This document shows positions 10,490-20,588 of a stretch of 64,000 nucleotides of DNA, piece after piece; the first letter of the stretch is position 1; each line of letters opens with the position of its first letter. Under the pieces are notes generated by a model. It made no database searches and was not told the origin of the DNA. It was given only the letters and a program-made list of their open reading frames with translations. The translations under genes were made by a program, and so were the position numbers. This stretch comes from Terramyces sp. JEL0728 (lineage: Eukaryota > Chytridiomycota > Chytridiomycetes > Rhizophydiales > Terramycetaceae): NCBI GenBank assembly GCA_027603945.1, contig JADIIU010000031.1, forward strand, positions 62,001-126,000, read 5' to 3'.

Positions 10490-11124
10490 TTCAGAGATTC
10501 CTATTGAATAAATTCCCGTCTACCTGGTGTTCCCAGCTGCTCTGATTCCGTGTCTCGGTGGTCCTAATGATTAGCCATGATATTACCATATGTATTACTT
10601 CCAAACTCGTTTGACTTTTGCAAAGTGAGGTGACGTTTACAGCGCGTTTCAAGCAAATTGAAAAACAATTACTAGATTAAACTAGCAAGCCAAACTCAAA
10701 CGAAGGCCAAATTTCCATAATAAAATTTAATAATCAAGTCAAAGAATTTAAAACAGTGCTGATTATATGCTCAATTTCAGCTGTTCTGAGCAAAATGGAC
10801 AGTACTTAGTTTGAGGGGTATTATTGACTACGCAAGTTAGCTCGGAACTGCATGAAATACCCATTTGGACAAACCATAAGCCTCCTTCAAACGAGAACCC
10901 ACAATTAGTTCTTCTGAGCAGCTGAACGCCTTGGTTGCTAGTAGTTTTCCGAAAACGAGCAGCGATACTCGGCCGTAGATTTGGAATTGCAATTTAGAGT
11001 ACAATATTCCATCCGTGCAGCAGTAGATTGATTCCTATTCACTATATAACCAAGTTTAAGAACAGCTCCAATATTTGGTCCATGAAAATGCCTTTAAAGA
11101 TCAAAAAATCTTTGAAAAATTGCA
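10490..11124. other. 635-bp intergenic region, nothing recognised
   Basis: Divergent promoter region between the kinase and the Y14 gene. I looked for tRNA, 5S and spliceosomal snRNA landmarks and found none. No long open frame starts here. It is unusually long for this window, so an unrecognised RNA gene is possible. Confidence 0.4.
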
Positions 11125-11728
11125 ATGACAAACAAAGAGCAGGAAATTGCGATTGATCTTGATGAAGATAACTATGACGGAGAAATGATTATAGAAGAAG
11201 GTACAATTCACTTTTATTAGATTCCACAAGCAGAGTCAAACAAGCAGCTTCAAAAAGAAAAGGAAGGGGATTCAACAACTCTCGCAGAGGTATTTCGCAA
11301 TAACCAGAGAAAAAAGAGACCATTTCAAGGATGGATCGTTTGACCGATTAGAAGATTCGTCTGGGAAAGCGCAGAGATGTATTTTTTGTTAATATAGCTG
11401 TGGAAGGATGGATTGTGCTGGTTACGAGTGTTCACGAAGAACTCACTGAAGAGGATTTGATTGAAAAATTTGCTGAATATGGCCCAATTAAGAATATCCA
11501 TATGAACCTCGATCGTAGAACTGGTTATGTCAAAGTAGAAGCTTTTTAAATTAGGGCTACGCTCTTATTGAATATAATGAATATGAAGAAGCTAAAAATG
11601 CAATCAGCAATCTTGACGGAACCGATCTCCAAGGAAAAATATTAAAATGCGATTTCGCATTTGTTCGTGGATCGCATGCAAGTCGCTCCAGCCAGCAAAT
11701 TAGCAAGAGAAGAGAGAAGCGTCAATAA
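11125..11728 (+). CDS. RBM8A: RBM8A/Y14, exon junction complex RNA-binding protein
   Basis: Core exon junction complex subunit that pairs with Mago and marks spliced mRNA in the nucleus. Exons are 11125-11200, 11221-11289, (11308-11337), 11352-11378, 11398-11534 and 11555-11728. [40 protein letters not shown] and KCDFAFVRG follow the Y14 RRM closely. An N-terminal acidic segment and a basic tail (SKREKRQ) are also family-like. Length is 160 or 170 residues, depending on whether 11308-11337 is a 30-nt exon (which needs a 14-nt intron after it) or part of one 62-nt intron; both keep the frame. It is telling that a genome with such tiny introns retains the complex. The stop is embedded in AATAAA. 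Confidence 0.92.
11290..11351 (+). other. ambiguous Y14 intron: one of 62 nt, or 18 nt plus 14 nt
   Basis: Between the RRM-proximal exons the sequence can be removed as one GT...AG intron (11290-11351, 62 nt), or as an 18-nt intron (11290-11307) and a 14-nt one (11338-11351) flanking a 30-nt exon. The 30-nt exon would encode KKETISRMD, which sits where human Y14 has an ARMRED-type linker. A 14-nt spliceosomal intron would be exceptionally short, so the single intron is the safer reading. Confidence 0.5.
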
Positions 11729-11811
11729 AGGCTTAATAATTACAAACAAATTTTGCCAGTAAAACCCAACTTTGTCATTTTCCTGTGTAATCTCCATTTC
11801 ACAAAAATTGA

Positions 11812-13341
11812 ATGTTACGAAGGATTGGGCAACCGCTGTTCAACACTCATCCGCATTTACTCAAGCAAAATGAATGTAATAGACATTAATCTCTAGTGAC
11901 AATCGGCATTTCCGCATTAGAGTATAAACAGAGACAGATGGCACTGTCTCTCTCTGTACCAAAAAAATCCCTCATTATTGTCCCGGGATTCGGATTGCGC
12001 TATCAGACGAATGGGATATTTTACCCTTTTCACCAGCAAACTGGTATTTTTGCATTAATGTTGATTTACTATACCTCACAGGATTCAATGAACCAAATGG
12101 GTTGATGATGATGGAGTGTGAGGAGGATTCATTCAATATGACAATGTTTGTACACCCGGTAGATAAATATGCCGAAAGATGGGATGGCCCTCGAGGTAAT
12201 TGGATTTAATCTAGCTGGCTTGGAAGGAGCAAAGGAAATTTTTGGTGCTGATAATGCTTACCCAATATCATCTGTTGAGATTCATTTGAATGACCTTTTG
12301 AAATCTAAAAAGATTGACACAATATACACGAATCTGCCCCTTGCCCAGCCAAGCGAAACTTCACTCTTGGACGGAACGCATATTAACACAGTGTCTGGAT
12401 CTGCTACACATCCTAGCGGCAATATAGAGGCAAGCGATTTTCTCTCGAAAATACGACTTAAAAAGGAGTTTGGTGGATGGTTGTCTCTAAATAGAGTTAA
12501 AGTAAAACCCCTAGGTTCATTGATTGATTCGTTAAGAGTTGTTAAAAGCAGTTCTGAAATTAAATTAATGAGAAATAGCGGGAGGATTGCAGGGAGAGCA
12601 TTTCAAAAAGCCATGAAAGCAACAAAGATGGGCATGACGGAACACCAGATTCATGCTACTTTGGAATACGAGGTAAAAATGCAAATGGGTACTGGGCTGT
12701 CCTATGTTCCGGTAGTGGCAAGTGGTGCAAACGCTCTGGTGCTTCATTACGTCCAAAATTTGCAGCAATTAAAGTAGTTTCTTATTAACGGAAGGGATGG
12801 CGATCTGCTATTAGTTGATGCAGGAGCAGAATACGGTGGTTACGCATCAGATATTACCAGAACCTGGCCAGTGAACGGTAAATTTAGCCCTGCACAAAAG
12901 GAAATTTATAGTGCCGTTTTAAAAGTCCAAAAGGAAATAATCAAGGTATTTTTTATTAACAAGAAAAGTGTAATCAGCTCAACTCTAGATGGCCTGCAGT
13001 ATGAAACTTATGAGATGCTCAGAGATGAGCTGTCTAGGATTTTCAAGAGGACGATTGGGCCAAGGGAAATGAATATCATTTACCCACACCATGTTGGACA
13101 TTATATTGGATTAGATGTACATGACACAGCTTCTGTCTCAAGGTCCAAGGCGCTGGGAGAGGGAATGTGCCTTACAATTGAACCTGGGGTTTATATTCCA
13201 GATTTGGATGAGTATGGAGTTTATCGTGGTATCGGGGTCAGAATCGAGGATGACCTCTGCGTCACCAAAGACGGTCCTGTTATTCTGACAGTTGAAGCAC
13301 CAAAGGAGATTGAAGATATTGAATTCACGATGAGCAAGTAA
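11812..13341 (+). CDS. XPNPEP3: Xaa-Pro aminopeptidase 3 / ICP55-like M24B metallopeptidase
   Basis: Mitochondrial-type aminopeptidase that trims N-terminal residues after presequence removal. Exons 11812-11875, 11897-12043, 12064-12195, 12215-12773, 12795-12945 and 12964-13341 give 476 residues. GQPLFNTHPHLLK matches the N-terminus of the family. The five metal ligands are visible: Asp in LLVDAGAEYGG, Asp in SDITRTWP, His in HHVGHYIGLDVHD, Glu in LTIEPGVYI and Glu in GVRIEDDL. The short leader MLRRIG is only weakly presequence-like. The second intron needs a non-AG acceptor to keep the conserved DLLYLTGFNEP. The last intron (12946-12963, 18 nt) has no stop and preserves frame if retained. 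The gene starts 83 bp after Y14. Confidence 0.92.
12044..12063 (+). other. apparent non-AG 3' splice site in XPNPEP3
   Basis: The frame requires removal of 20 nt here (gtatttttgcattaatgttg). It has a normal GT donor and a TTAAT branch-like motif but ends in TG. The canonical alternative removes 38 nt (12044-12081, ending CAG), also in frame, but deletes DLLYLT from a conserved strand of the peptidase. A one-base change (T to A at 12062) would make a standard 20-nt intron, so a sequence error is possible. Confidence 0.5.
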
Positions 13342-13401
13342 TTTATGAATATAATAAATGCTCTAGCATACTTTGATCTTTAAGGAGATTGCAATTGCGA
13401 T

Positions 13402-14420
<1,019 letters not shown>

Positions 14421-14502
14421 AATTCAGAAAATCAAGGAAAAGCCCAACTAAAGCAAACTTGTAAACACATGAACTTATAATAAAACAGAATTTATTTAAT
14501 AA

Positions 14503-15780
14503 TTAGAAAGTGATTTTAGTTCCAGCTGGTCTTGGGAATGACTTGGAAGCACCTCTATTACCTCCACGACCACCAAATCCTCCTCTTTGGCCACCACGGC
14601 CTCCTCTTTGACCACCACGACTTCCACCTCTGTCGTTTCCTCTTCCACGACCGCCGAATCCTCCTCTTCCACCACCTTGGACAGAGTCTCTTGGTTGAGA
14701 GTAGTCAAGACGGATTGAACGGCCAGCAATGCTTTGCCCGTTCAAAGCATCGACTGCAGCTTTGGCAGCGTCAATGCTGTCATATTCAAGGTATCCAAAT
14801 CCTTTGAATGCACCAGTTTCACGGTCAGTTGGGAAACGAAGAGAGGTAATGGAGCCATGGGCAGAGAACAGTTGTCTAATTTCTTCTTCTTCGACGTTGA
14901 ATGACAAGTTGCCCAAGAACAAGATGTTGCTTGCAGCAGATTGTGGTTTGTCTACCTTTCCACCGCTTTCACGGTTTCCAGTTGGTTTTGGAGCGGACAC
15001 ATCAACTCTGATTTCTCTTCCGTCAACGTTAGTCCCGGTCAATGCAATAGCATTCTTTGCAGAGGCAGAGTCTCCGAATTCAACATACCCGTAACCTTTA
15101 GCACGGCCAGTTTGCTTATCAGTGATAATTCTGGTAGCCTTGACTTCACCACATTCAGCAAAGACTTCAGCAAGTTGGTCTTCAGTGACATTCCATGACA
15201 AGTTACCAACAAAGACGGTAGTATCTTGAGAATCATCGTCAGAGGTCTTTGCCTTTTTAGCAGCAACTTCTTCAGTTTCTTCAGCAGGTCTTTTCTTGCT
15301 TTCTACTTCTTCGTCAGAGCTAGAGTCGGAATCGCTGCTTTCAGATTCTTTTTTAGCAGCAGTTTCTTCATCAGAGTCTGAATCAGAAGAATCTTTTTCA
15401 GCTTTCTTTGCAGGTTCTTCGTCAGAGTCTGAATCAGAAGAATCTTCTTTCTTGGCTTGTACCTTTTTAGCAGGTTTTTCATCAGCGTCTGAATCGCTGT
15501 CAGAGCTATCGGAATCAGAAGAGTCTTCCTTCTTGGCAACAGCTTTCTTTGGGGTTTCTTCTTCAGAGTCGCTGCTGTCCATAGCTTTAGTTTCTTCACT
15601 TTCTTCTTCTGACGAAGAATCATCGCTGGAGGATTCTTCTTTTACGACCTTCTTTGGCTTCTTTTCTTCCTTCTTGGAAACCTTCTTATCTTCCTTCTTG
15701 GAGACTTTCTTTTCGACCTTGGCGACCTTGGTTTCCTTGGTTGGTTTCTTTACTTCCTTCTTTGCTACTTTGGAACCCAT
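14503..15780 (-). CDS. nucleolin / NSR1 / Gar2-like nucleolar protein
   Basis: Nucleolar protein for pre-rRNA processing and ribosome assembly. Single exon, 425 residues from the ATG at 15780. Order: Lys-rich start (KKEVKKPTKETK), alternating acidic serine runs (SSDSDSDEE) to about residue 190, two RRMs (TTVFVGNLSWNVTEDQLAEV with RAKGYGYVEF; ILFLGNLSFNVEEEEIRQLF with FKGFGYLEY), then an RGG/GAR tail from about residue 385 (GGRGRGNDRGGSRGGQRGG). This is the exact domain order of fungal Nsr1/Gar2. The acidic serine blocks are likely casein-kinase 2 targets. An open frame extends upstream without an ATG. Confidence 0.93.
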   Translation of the reverse strand: MGSKVAKKEVKKPTKETKVAKVEKKVSKKEDKKVSKKEEKKPKKVVKEESSSDDSSSEEESEETKAMDSSDSEEETPKKAVAKKEDSSDSDSSDSDSDADEKPAKKVQAKKEDSSDSDSDEEPAKKAEKDSSDSDSDEETAAKKESESSDSDSSSDEEVESKKRPAEETEEVAAKKAKTSDDDSQDTTVFVGNLSWNVTEDQLAEVFAECGEVKATRIITDKQTGRAKGYGYVEFGDSASAKNAIALTGTNVDGREIRVDVSAPKPTGNRESGGKVDKPQSAASNILFLGNLSFNVEEEEIRQLFSAHGSITSLRFPTDRETGAFKGFGYLEYDSIDAAKAAVDALNGQSIAGRSIRLDYSQPRDSVQGGGRGGFGGRGRGNDRGGSRGGQRGGRGGQRGGFGGRGGNRGASKSFPRPAGTKITF

Positions 15781-16127
15781 TGGTTTTTTGATTTTATGCA
15801 GAGTTTTTATGTCAATTTGTTGAAACAAAAAAAAATATAGCGCGAAGCTGATTGGCCAATTTTAAAATTTTCCCCCAGTTTCAAATAGCTTAAATTGGGG
15901 CAATTGTTTCGGTTCACAATGAATAAAACAAAGTTTGGCATATAATTCATCCGCCAGTCCGAGCACTGAGATTTTAGTTTATTTGTCTTGCCCACGTGCG
16001 GAAGCTGTGTTGCAAGGATAAAAATTTACCACCTAATTGTCTTATCTCAAGGCGATTGCAAGATGAGTTTGCCTTTGACAATCTCGCCAGTAATTCCAAC
16101 ACAAAAGATAAATTCTAACAAAGCTAT
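15781..16127. other. 347-bp intergenic region
   Basis: Promoter side of the nucleolin gene and 3' side of the AIG1-like gene, both on the - strand. It carries one CACGTG hexamer near 15990. I see no gene. Confidence 0.4.
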
Positions 16128-16793
16128 TTATTTCATGTTACTCTTGAGAGGTTTACGTTCTGCCAAGCTCTCTTGTAGGCCGTAGTGAAATTTCTTTGAA
16201 AGATAAATCGTTAGACAGTGAAACCCGATGAGAGAGATATTGAGCAACAGCAAGAAAGGCGCAGTTATCCTCCAACTGATATTCCCATCGATTGTTAAAT
16301 TATCCTGCAACCAGTCGTAAGGGAATCTCTGGTTATTCACAGATATTTGATATATCAATTTGGCTTCATACCAAATAAAAATAGACAGCGGAATAAGCAC
16401 ATGAATAAAAGGCATTCTGTTGTGTTCGAGATAAAGGTCAATCAGCGGAAATACCAAATTTACAATGTGGCCAATGATTGAAGACAGGATATGTCCAATC
16501 GGATTGGTTTCAAAGGAAACAACGGTGGGGTAAATGGCGGCCCAGTACATTGCAAATACCACCCAAGAAATAGCATGAGTAATTGCAAAGTTTATCTTGA
16601 AGGCAGATCTGGCATATCCATTTTTAGGGAGTCTGCTTTTGAGATACCCGACAATAAAGTAGCTAGTGTTGAATAAAATACAGTAGAATGACATGTACTT
16701 GAAGCAATACTCGCCGCCATAGTAGTAAAGCATCCAATACACCCACAGCAAATGTACAAATATCATCGAGAACCTAAAAGTAATTACAGCCAT
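16128..16793 (-). CDS. AIG1/FAR-17a-like multipass membrane protein A
   Basis: Intronless, 221 residues, with about six hydrophobic segments. The order of landmarks follows animal AIG1/ADTRP: YYYGGEYCFKYMSFYC near residue 30 (AIG1 has a GG..WK.LTF motif), a histidine in IGHIVNLVFPLIDLYLE (H109), and FPYDWL near residue 160. AIG1 and ADTRP are threonine hydrolases that cleave fatty-acid esters of hydroxy fatty acids. Here the catalytic Thr position appears to be Ser (S35), while the catalytic His is kept. The paralog B lies divergently at 17917, with the CYTH gene between. Substrate is unknown. The C-terminal LKSNMK is a charged cytosolic tail. Confidence 0.65.
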   Translation of the reverse strand: MAVITFRFSMIFVHLLWVYWMLYYYGGEYCFKYMSFYCILFNTSYFIVGYLKSRLPKNGYARSAFKINFAITHAISWVVFAMYWAAIYPTVVSFETNPIGHILSSIIGHIVNLVFPLIDLYLEHNRMPFIHVLIPLSIFIWYEAKLIYQISVNNQRFPYDWLQDNLTIDGNISWRITAPFLLLLNISLIGFHCLTIYLSKKFHYGLQESLAERKPLKSNMK

Positions 16794-17182
16794 TACAGAA
16801 TGATTTCATTCCACCCTTATATACTTGTATGGTTTCAACCATGAAACACATGAACCCCTAACGGCGCCTTCCCGTGTTTTATGCTTTGTGCCAGGACCAA
16901 AACAGTCTGTGCGATGCTATTCTTACAAGTCAATCTCCAAAATACTTTTAAACATTTTATTTATCTTGACGTTTGCTACAAATGGAATTCATCCACAATG
17001 CTAGTAGTGAATTACTAATTTGGAGCAATCGAGGTGACTGTCTCGGGTCTTTTGGGTTTGCAGAATGCAGCGCAGTACGTTATCATTGTGCTGCTGCTTA
17101 ATACAGCCAACACTCCTAACTCTGAGTTGCACGTAACTACATCACAGCAACTCGCGCTCAGATTCTAGTGGTAAAAATAAGT
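16794..17182. other. 389-bp intergenic region
   Basis: Upstream of the AIG1-like A gene and downstream of the CYTH gene (both - strand). No open frame, RNA gene or repeat was recognised. Confidence 0.4.
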
Positions 17183-17843
17183 TTAAATGATTTCTTTAGC
17201 TTTTAAATTTCCAAATTTGCTTCTCTTTGAGTAAGAAAAGGCGATGCCATTGGATTTAAACAATCCTTCCAACAACTCTTTGGTAGTTTCGGGATCGGAA
17301 TGCTCCACTTCAATTTCATATGCGTTTCCAAAATCGTATTCAGTTTCATCTACTTCCAACTCTAATCCCTTCCAGTCATAGATCAATCTCTTATTTTTAA
17401 ATTGAGCTGATTAATACATCGGTACCTGACTGGACGAGATCAAAGCTAGTTAATTCCTCCCTTAAGGATTCAATAATGTCCAGTTTAAAGTTCAAAATGC
17501 AGGATGGATCGTTTTTCATTCGATCAAAATCCTTGTTTTCAATTGTCTCTTCAATCTCGGAAATCCTTGAGACTCCATTCTTCAAAGTCGCATGATTCTG
17601 ACCCTTTCCTTTGATAGTGATGACTGATTTTGTTTCCTTGCCATTGATTCTTCGCAATCTGAAATTTACACGCTTATTTTCCCTTGAATCAAAGCAAATT
17701 TACAACTCCAGGTTTGAATTATCAATAAAGTAATTCTCTTGGTACTCAGTGTCTATCAATTTGCAATCCGGCAATGAATTGAACAGATGGAGGCATTTTT
17801 CGTATTGGTCCTTGGTCAATCTAAACTTTAATTCAACTTCCAT
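17183..17843 (-). CDS. CYTH-domain triphosphate tunnel metalloenzyme (TTM3-like)
   Basis: Hydrolyses triphosphate-containing substrates such as inorganic tripolyphosphate; the true substrate is not visible from sequence. Three exons (17843-17704, 17682-17426, 17406-17183) give 206 residues. The signature ExExK appears at the start as MEVELKFRL. Tunnel-lining basic residues sit in ENKRVNFRLRRING and SVITIKGKG. The C-terminal half IYDWKGLELEVDETEYDFGN followed by AYEIEVE is strikingly like plant TTM3. The end SYSKRSKFGNLK matches too. Introns are 21 and 19 nt. Start codons of this gene and of AIG1-like B are 73 bp apart, divergent. Confidence 0.88.
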
Positions 17844-17916
17844 GATTGAAAAAAAAGAAAACTCGCACCATCATTTCGATTCCTAATTTTGTTTATTTAC
17901 GAGAATAATCCGCATT

Positions 17917-18780
17917 ATGCAGAATCCCATTGTTCTCGCTGTTAAATGCGCAAATCCAATCAAATCACAAATGCAGGAAATTCCGATTCGGCAATCGTTT
18001 ATTCTCAATGACTTGGCAATGCTCATTATGCATTCAATCATGCTAGTTACAGTCCTTGGATACGTGATTCTCAACATTGCACGAATGGGCGGTTATTACT
18101 TTTATTTCCTTACACATTGGAACTGGATCTTTAATTCAATCTATTTCAGCGTAATTCAAACGTAATGGTAGGTTGCCTTGATGAAATCAGTGCAGATATA
18201 TCGCAAAGAAAGTCACAATTTGCACCAGCTCTCAGCAATCCTATTTTCGACCATGGTCCCGTTATCAATCCTTGTTACTGTCATCTTTTGGTCTCTACTG
18301 TCGAATTTAGTATTGCATACTAATGACGTGTATAACAGAGATACTGGGGTAATATCGCATATTGTCAACCTTGGATTCCCATTGATTGAACTGTTCACCA
18401 CTTTAGTGGATCCGCCATGGATATATGGACTGGGCTCGTTCGTAGTTTTGTTCTTTTACGCTGTAATGATTGTCATTGTACACGCAGTTTCAAATATGGA
18501 TTGGCCGTACTCTTTCTTGGACACGCTAAACGCAGGAAAAGAAGGGGTTAGGTGGGGACCAATGTTAGGATTCGTAGCTGCAATGTTTGTATTATTGTAT
18601 ATACTATTTGCTATCACTATTGGCTTGATCCGTCTGCGCAATATCTTTGTTAGAAGGCGGTTCCAGAATCTGAAGGAGGAAATATACACAGAAAGCCCTT
18701 TAAAAGACGATACGAATGATCAAGAAAGCGAGCCGTTGGAAAGACTGAATACCGAGGTACCTTTAAGACAGCGTGAATAA
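17917..18780 (+). CDS. AIG1/FAR-17a-like multipass membrane protein B
   Basis: Two exons (17917-18150, 18172-18780) across a 21-nt intron give 280 residues with about six hydrophobic segments and a charged tail of about 50 residues (ESPLKDDTNDQESEPLE). It is a paralog of the protein at 16128: VISHIVNLGFPLIELF matches GHIVNLVFPLIDLY, and WPYSFLDTLN matches FPYDWLQDNLT. The family's catalytic His is present (H141). At the expected Thr the sequence reads HWNWIFNSIYF, so no Thr is visible and hydrolase activity is doubtful. The start ATG was chosen as the first in the open frame; a later Met (residue 19) is possible. Confidence 0.6.
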
Positions 18781-18852
18781 TGGCGGTAGCACACTTTTGA
18801 ATAAATGATCAGTGCCGTGCTGAGAGAATAGAACGGCAAAACTGAATAAAAA

Positions 18853-20226
18853 TTAACTGCTATATTTTAAAGAATAGTCAAAGTCCATTTCAGGCACATC
18901 CCCGTCTGCGTCTACTACAATCAAGGCAAAGAAAGACGCAATCCCAAAGCTGATCCCAGCTCCAAACAGTGTCCAAGGGATACCCATCTGCCCGAACGCA
19001 CTGGTCAAATATGTGACTGCAAATGTAGTGAGAATCTGTGGCATGCAAATGAAAATGTTCAGTATACCCATTTGCAATCCAGTTTCATTGGCAGGCTTAT
19101 CCTCGTTGTACTTGCCAACCAATGCAAATGGGAAGGAGTTGAGGGCAGAGACAGGAATAGACATGAGAATAGTAACAATATACCCGGTTTGTTCATTTTG
19201 AGGGCCGACCTTTGAATACACCAAGATAACCGCGCCAACTGCCAAACACACAAAGTAGGGAAGATTTACCTTTTTGAGAATTCCAAAGTACAGGGTAGAG
19301 GATAGAGCAACAGAGAACATTGCCTGGACTAAATTTGCGTAAATGCCAGAATTTCCGTATGCAGTCGCGCCATTGTCATTTGCAACGTACCCTATGCTGG
19401 CAATCGGACAAGTTGCAGGATTAGTTTCGTCATAGATGCAGCCGCCAAACAGGTTTTCTGCCCACCAAGATTCCGCACTAGGCCACCAAGCAAATAAAGC
19501 TGCCCAAGAAAAGAATTCCGCGGCACATACTATAGCCAGTTTCTTGTCCATGTTTAGTATCCCCCTGAATGCGTTTGACATTGAACTAAAGGCTCCTGGC
19601 TTTGGTCCGCGTTGGATATATTGCTTTTCTTTCACCACTAGACATACAAAGGAGATCAAGAATAGATTGATTCCCATTACAATCAAGAATACCGAAGGCA
19701 ATTCTTGAGGATGTGCGTGACTGAATGTTTTCATGATCAAAAATCCAAGACATCCTCCAATACCCTGAAAGAAAGCCGCGAATAGCTGTACGGCAACCTG
19801 GAATCCATGCGGAGCCAAATCAGACCCTAGCGCTCTTAGAGGGGTTTGCATGATATTGATGGTGATGTCCAGCATGATGAAGGAAGCAAATGCAACGACA
19901 AGCTTAGTTTGTTGTGTCGGACCAATGTAATCTGAAAATGCAAAAGTTAACGAGAATAGAATCGTCAACAGTAATCCAGAGATTATAAATGGTCGTCTAC
20001 GGCCATACCTGCTCTGGCAAGAGTCTGAACTAGCGCCGACAACTGGTGCTACAAAGAAACCACACAACGGGCCAAATATCCAGGTTAGTGATGCTAATGA
20101 TTGGGGAAGACCATAAGCCTTCAAGATGCCTTCGAGAATACCAAACTCTGTAGCCCAAATTGTTTGCACGCCAATCCACGGTGCTGCTAGAAGAGCAGCA
20201 TAACAATAGTTTTTCAAGTCTCCCAT
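18853..20226 (-). CDS. SLC45/sucrose-transporter-type MFS sugar:proton symporter
   Basis: Intronless, 457 residues, with 12 predicted membrane segments. Motifs of the GPH/SLC45 branch: SRYGRRRPFIISG between segments 2 and 3, and DITINIMQTPLRALGSDLAP in segment 4. WAAGL-type motifs are absent. The start WIGVQTIWATEFG matches the WA.E.. motif of plant and fungal sucrose carriers. It likely takes up a di- or monosaccharide with protons across the plasma membrane; the exact sugar cannot be read. The ATG at 20226 begins MGDLKNYCYAALLAAPW. An open frame continues about 57 codons upstream but looks non-coding. Confidence 0.88.
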   Translation of the reverse strand: MGDLKNYCYAALLAAPWIGVQTIWATEFGILEGILKAYGLPQSLASLTWIFGPLCGFFVAPVVGASSDSCQSRYGRRRPFIISGLLLTILFSLTFAFSDYIGPTQQTKLVVAFASFIMLDITINIMQTPLRALGSDLAPHGFQVAVQLFAAFFQGIGGCLGFLIMKTFSHAHPQELPSVFLIVMGINLFLISFVCLVVKEKQYIQRGPKPGAFSSMSNAFRGILNMDKKLAIVCAAEFFSWAALFAWWPSAESWWAENLFGGCIYDETNPATCPIASIGYVANDNGATAYGNSGIYANLVQAMFSVALSSTLYFGILKKVNLPYFVCLAVGAVILVYSKVGPQNEQTGYIVTILMSIPVSALNSFPFALVGKYNEDKPANETGLQMGILNIFICMPQILTTFAVTYLTSAFGQMGIPWTLFGAGISFGIASFFALIVVDADGDVPEMDFDYSLKYSS

Positions 20227-20588
20227 GGGGTTTATTGGGTTTCTCTCTTTAAAAATGATTTTAGTTTGTGCTACGATCCCGAAGACATCACATGAACTCA
20301 AGTGGGTTAAACAAGCCGTGTCAGGTCTCTGTTGCAGCATTAAATAAGACGATAACCATTGGTTTTGATTTACTCTGACATTTTTGATTGCAATCAAAGT
20401 TTATTCCTAACTGGCAACCTGTTTCCATAACTTCATGGCCAAGAAACCTTCTGCCCAATCGAGTGCCTAATAAGCGCCGCATAGCTAACAGGATCACAGG
20501 AATTGATGGCTTTTCATTTCATAATTGAACGCACTGATATGGATTCCACCAAAAATAATGACGGAAAGATCAAGGATTCATTGTTTAT
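20227..20588. other. 362-bp intergenic region
   Basis: Upstream of the SLC45-type gene and downstream of the first HSPA12-like gene. Nothing recognised besides the AATAAA next to the HSPA12-like stop (20589-20584 on the - strand). Confidence 0.4.

Noticed and set aside
10490..11124. Possible snRNA, 5S or tRNA gene in a long intergenic region
   Set aside because: I looked for tRNA T-arm, U6, U1, U2, U4 and U5 landmark sequences by eye and found none.
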